Source of the DNA: Bacilli bacterium | GTDB lineage: Bacteria > Bacillota_I > Bacilli_A > RF39 > UBA660 | DNA length: 48,732 nucleotides | Assembly: GCA_017478105.1 (NCBI GenBank) | Contig: JAFVEF010000022.1 | Coordinates: 1-48,732, forward strand | Reading direction: 5' to 3' | In this document: positions 48,624 to 48,732 of the stretch, one piece after another | Position numbering within the stretch: position 1 is the stretch's first letter | How the letters are laid out: every line of letters begins with the position of its first letter | Notes under the pieces: model-generated | Databases searched by the model: none | What the model saw: the letters and a program-made list of their open reading frames with translations, nothing else | Told to the model about the DNA's origin: nothing | Position numbers and translations under genes: made by a program

Positions 48624-48700
48624 TGGCGGTTCCTACGGGACTCGAACCCGCGATCTTTTGCTTGACAGGCAAACTTGTTAACCAGCTGCACCAAGGAACC
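48624..48700 (-). tRNA. tRNA-Asp (anticodon GTC)
   Basis: Minus-strand cloverleaf: acceptor arms GGTTCCT/AGGAACC, anticodon stem TTTGC/GCAAA with loop CTGTCAA (anticodon GTC), discriminator G as expected for Asp, encoded CCA. Confidence 0.97.
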
Positions 48701-48703
48701 TAT

Positions 48704-48732
48704 TGGTTGCGGGGAGAGGATTCGAACCTCTG
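48704..48732 (-). tRNA. tRNA 3' part at window edge, probably initiator tRNA-Met
   Basis: Only the T-arm (AGAGG TTCGAAT CCTCT) and the 3' acceptor arm CCCCGCA with A and CCA are inside the window. An A at the last acceptor position after CCCCGC is the hallmark of initiator tRNA (C1-A72 mismatch), and fMet-Asp-Phe is a common Firmicutes order. The anticodon is outside the window. Confidence 0.75.

Noticed and set aside
48419-48665. Plus-strand open frames across the tRNA cluster (65 and 75 codons)
   Set aside because: They are antisense to tRNA-Pro, -Arg, -Phe and -Asp. Products with 'GFEPLTFW'/'GIRTPDLL' are a well-known false protein type produced by tRNA genes read backwards.
1-48732. Mycoplasma-type code (TGA as Trp)
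   Set aside because: Tryptophans in conserved motifs use TGG, arcB ends on TGA in an ATGA overlap with arcC, and genes read fully with the standard code. The test is not exhaustive.

Overview
The window is AT-rich DNA from a low-GC Gram-positive bacterium (Bacillota, most likely a host-associated member of the Bacilli/Erysipelotrichia/'Mollicutes-like' gut lineages). The evidence is: T-box and SAM-I leaders; an SspI-type spore protein gene; the Firmicutes gene orders rimM-trmD-(rplS-lepB), ysgA/sspI/pheST, infC-rpmI-rplT and rpsB-tsf-frr; a D,D-carboxypeptidase, so the cell has a wall; and the arginine deiminase pathway. Tryptophan is encoded by TGG throughout. Nearly all genes lie on the minus strand. 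The only plus-strand genes I support are sspI and a metallophosphoesterase. There is no transposon, CRISPR array, phage module or replication origin, and no gene-free stretch over 300 bases; the longest gaps hold riboswitch, T-box or ribosomal leaders.

Layout. 1-2784: the edge of an InlB-repeat surface protein, then a packed set of small genes (CmpB-like permease, MraZ-like protein, GNAT acetyltransferase, 64-aa unknown). 2827-4122: metK under a SAM-I riboswitch. 4168-4752: unknown. 4813-6946: amino-acid ABC transporter with a fused binding-protein/permease. 7034-11696: arcA-arcB-arcC and a YfcC-type antiporter, giving ATP from arginine. 11771-14743: an NfnAB-like flavoprotein pair behind a membrane protein. 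14790-22312: lepB, rplS, trmD, rimM, an rRNA methyltransferase and a YgjP metallopeptidase, interrupted by an island of surface/secretion genes at 15804-19783. 22407-28748: sspI, a membrane-anchored serpin, and a HAD-pheS-pheT operon under a Phe T-box. 28752-34973: frr, two tail-anchored proteins, tsf, rpsB, rplT, rpmI and infC. 35019-38512: a giant type IV prepilin-like protein and a partner. 39160-42482: a glutamine-amidotransferase-like hydrolase, then a SipW-type signal peptidase with a TasA/camelysin-like substrate and a membrane protein. 42621-44129: glyS under a very short T-box. 44183-48271: cyclophilin, FAD protein, metallophosphoesterase, D,D-carboxypeptidase. 48357-48732: a tRNA cluster (Pro, Arg, Phe, Asp, partial probable fMet).

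How the parts fit. The most interesting theme is a cell-surface system spread over two loci. One ER-type (Ser/His) signal peptidase sits beside its likely TasA-like substrate. By-eye comparison suggests that further proteins (18838-19311, the N-terminal half of 15804-17459, and possibly 1-1002) carry the same kind of beta-sandwich domain. A DUF5305-like membrane protein in the island shares its cytoplasmic domain with the protein encoded next to the signal peptidase. Other points for follow-up are homologous SAP/Rho-N-like tails on ribosomal proteins S2 and L20, a 923-aa cysteine-rich prepilin, mutually exclusive hairpins between the TasA-like and signal peptidase genes, the loss of pyrH from its usual place, and terminators that contain the stop codon of the gene they end. 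All function calls come from reading motifs by eye; no search was run.
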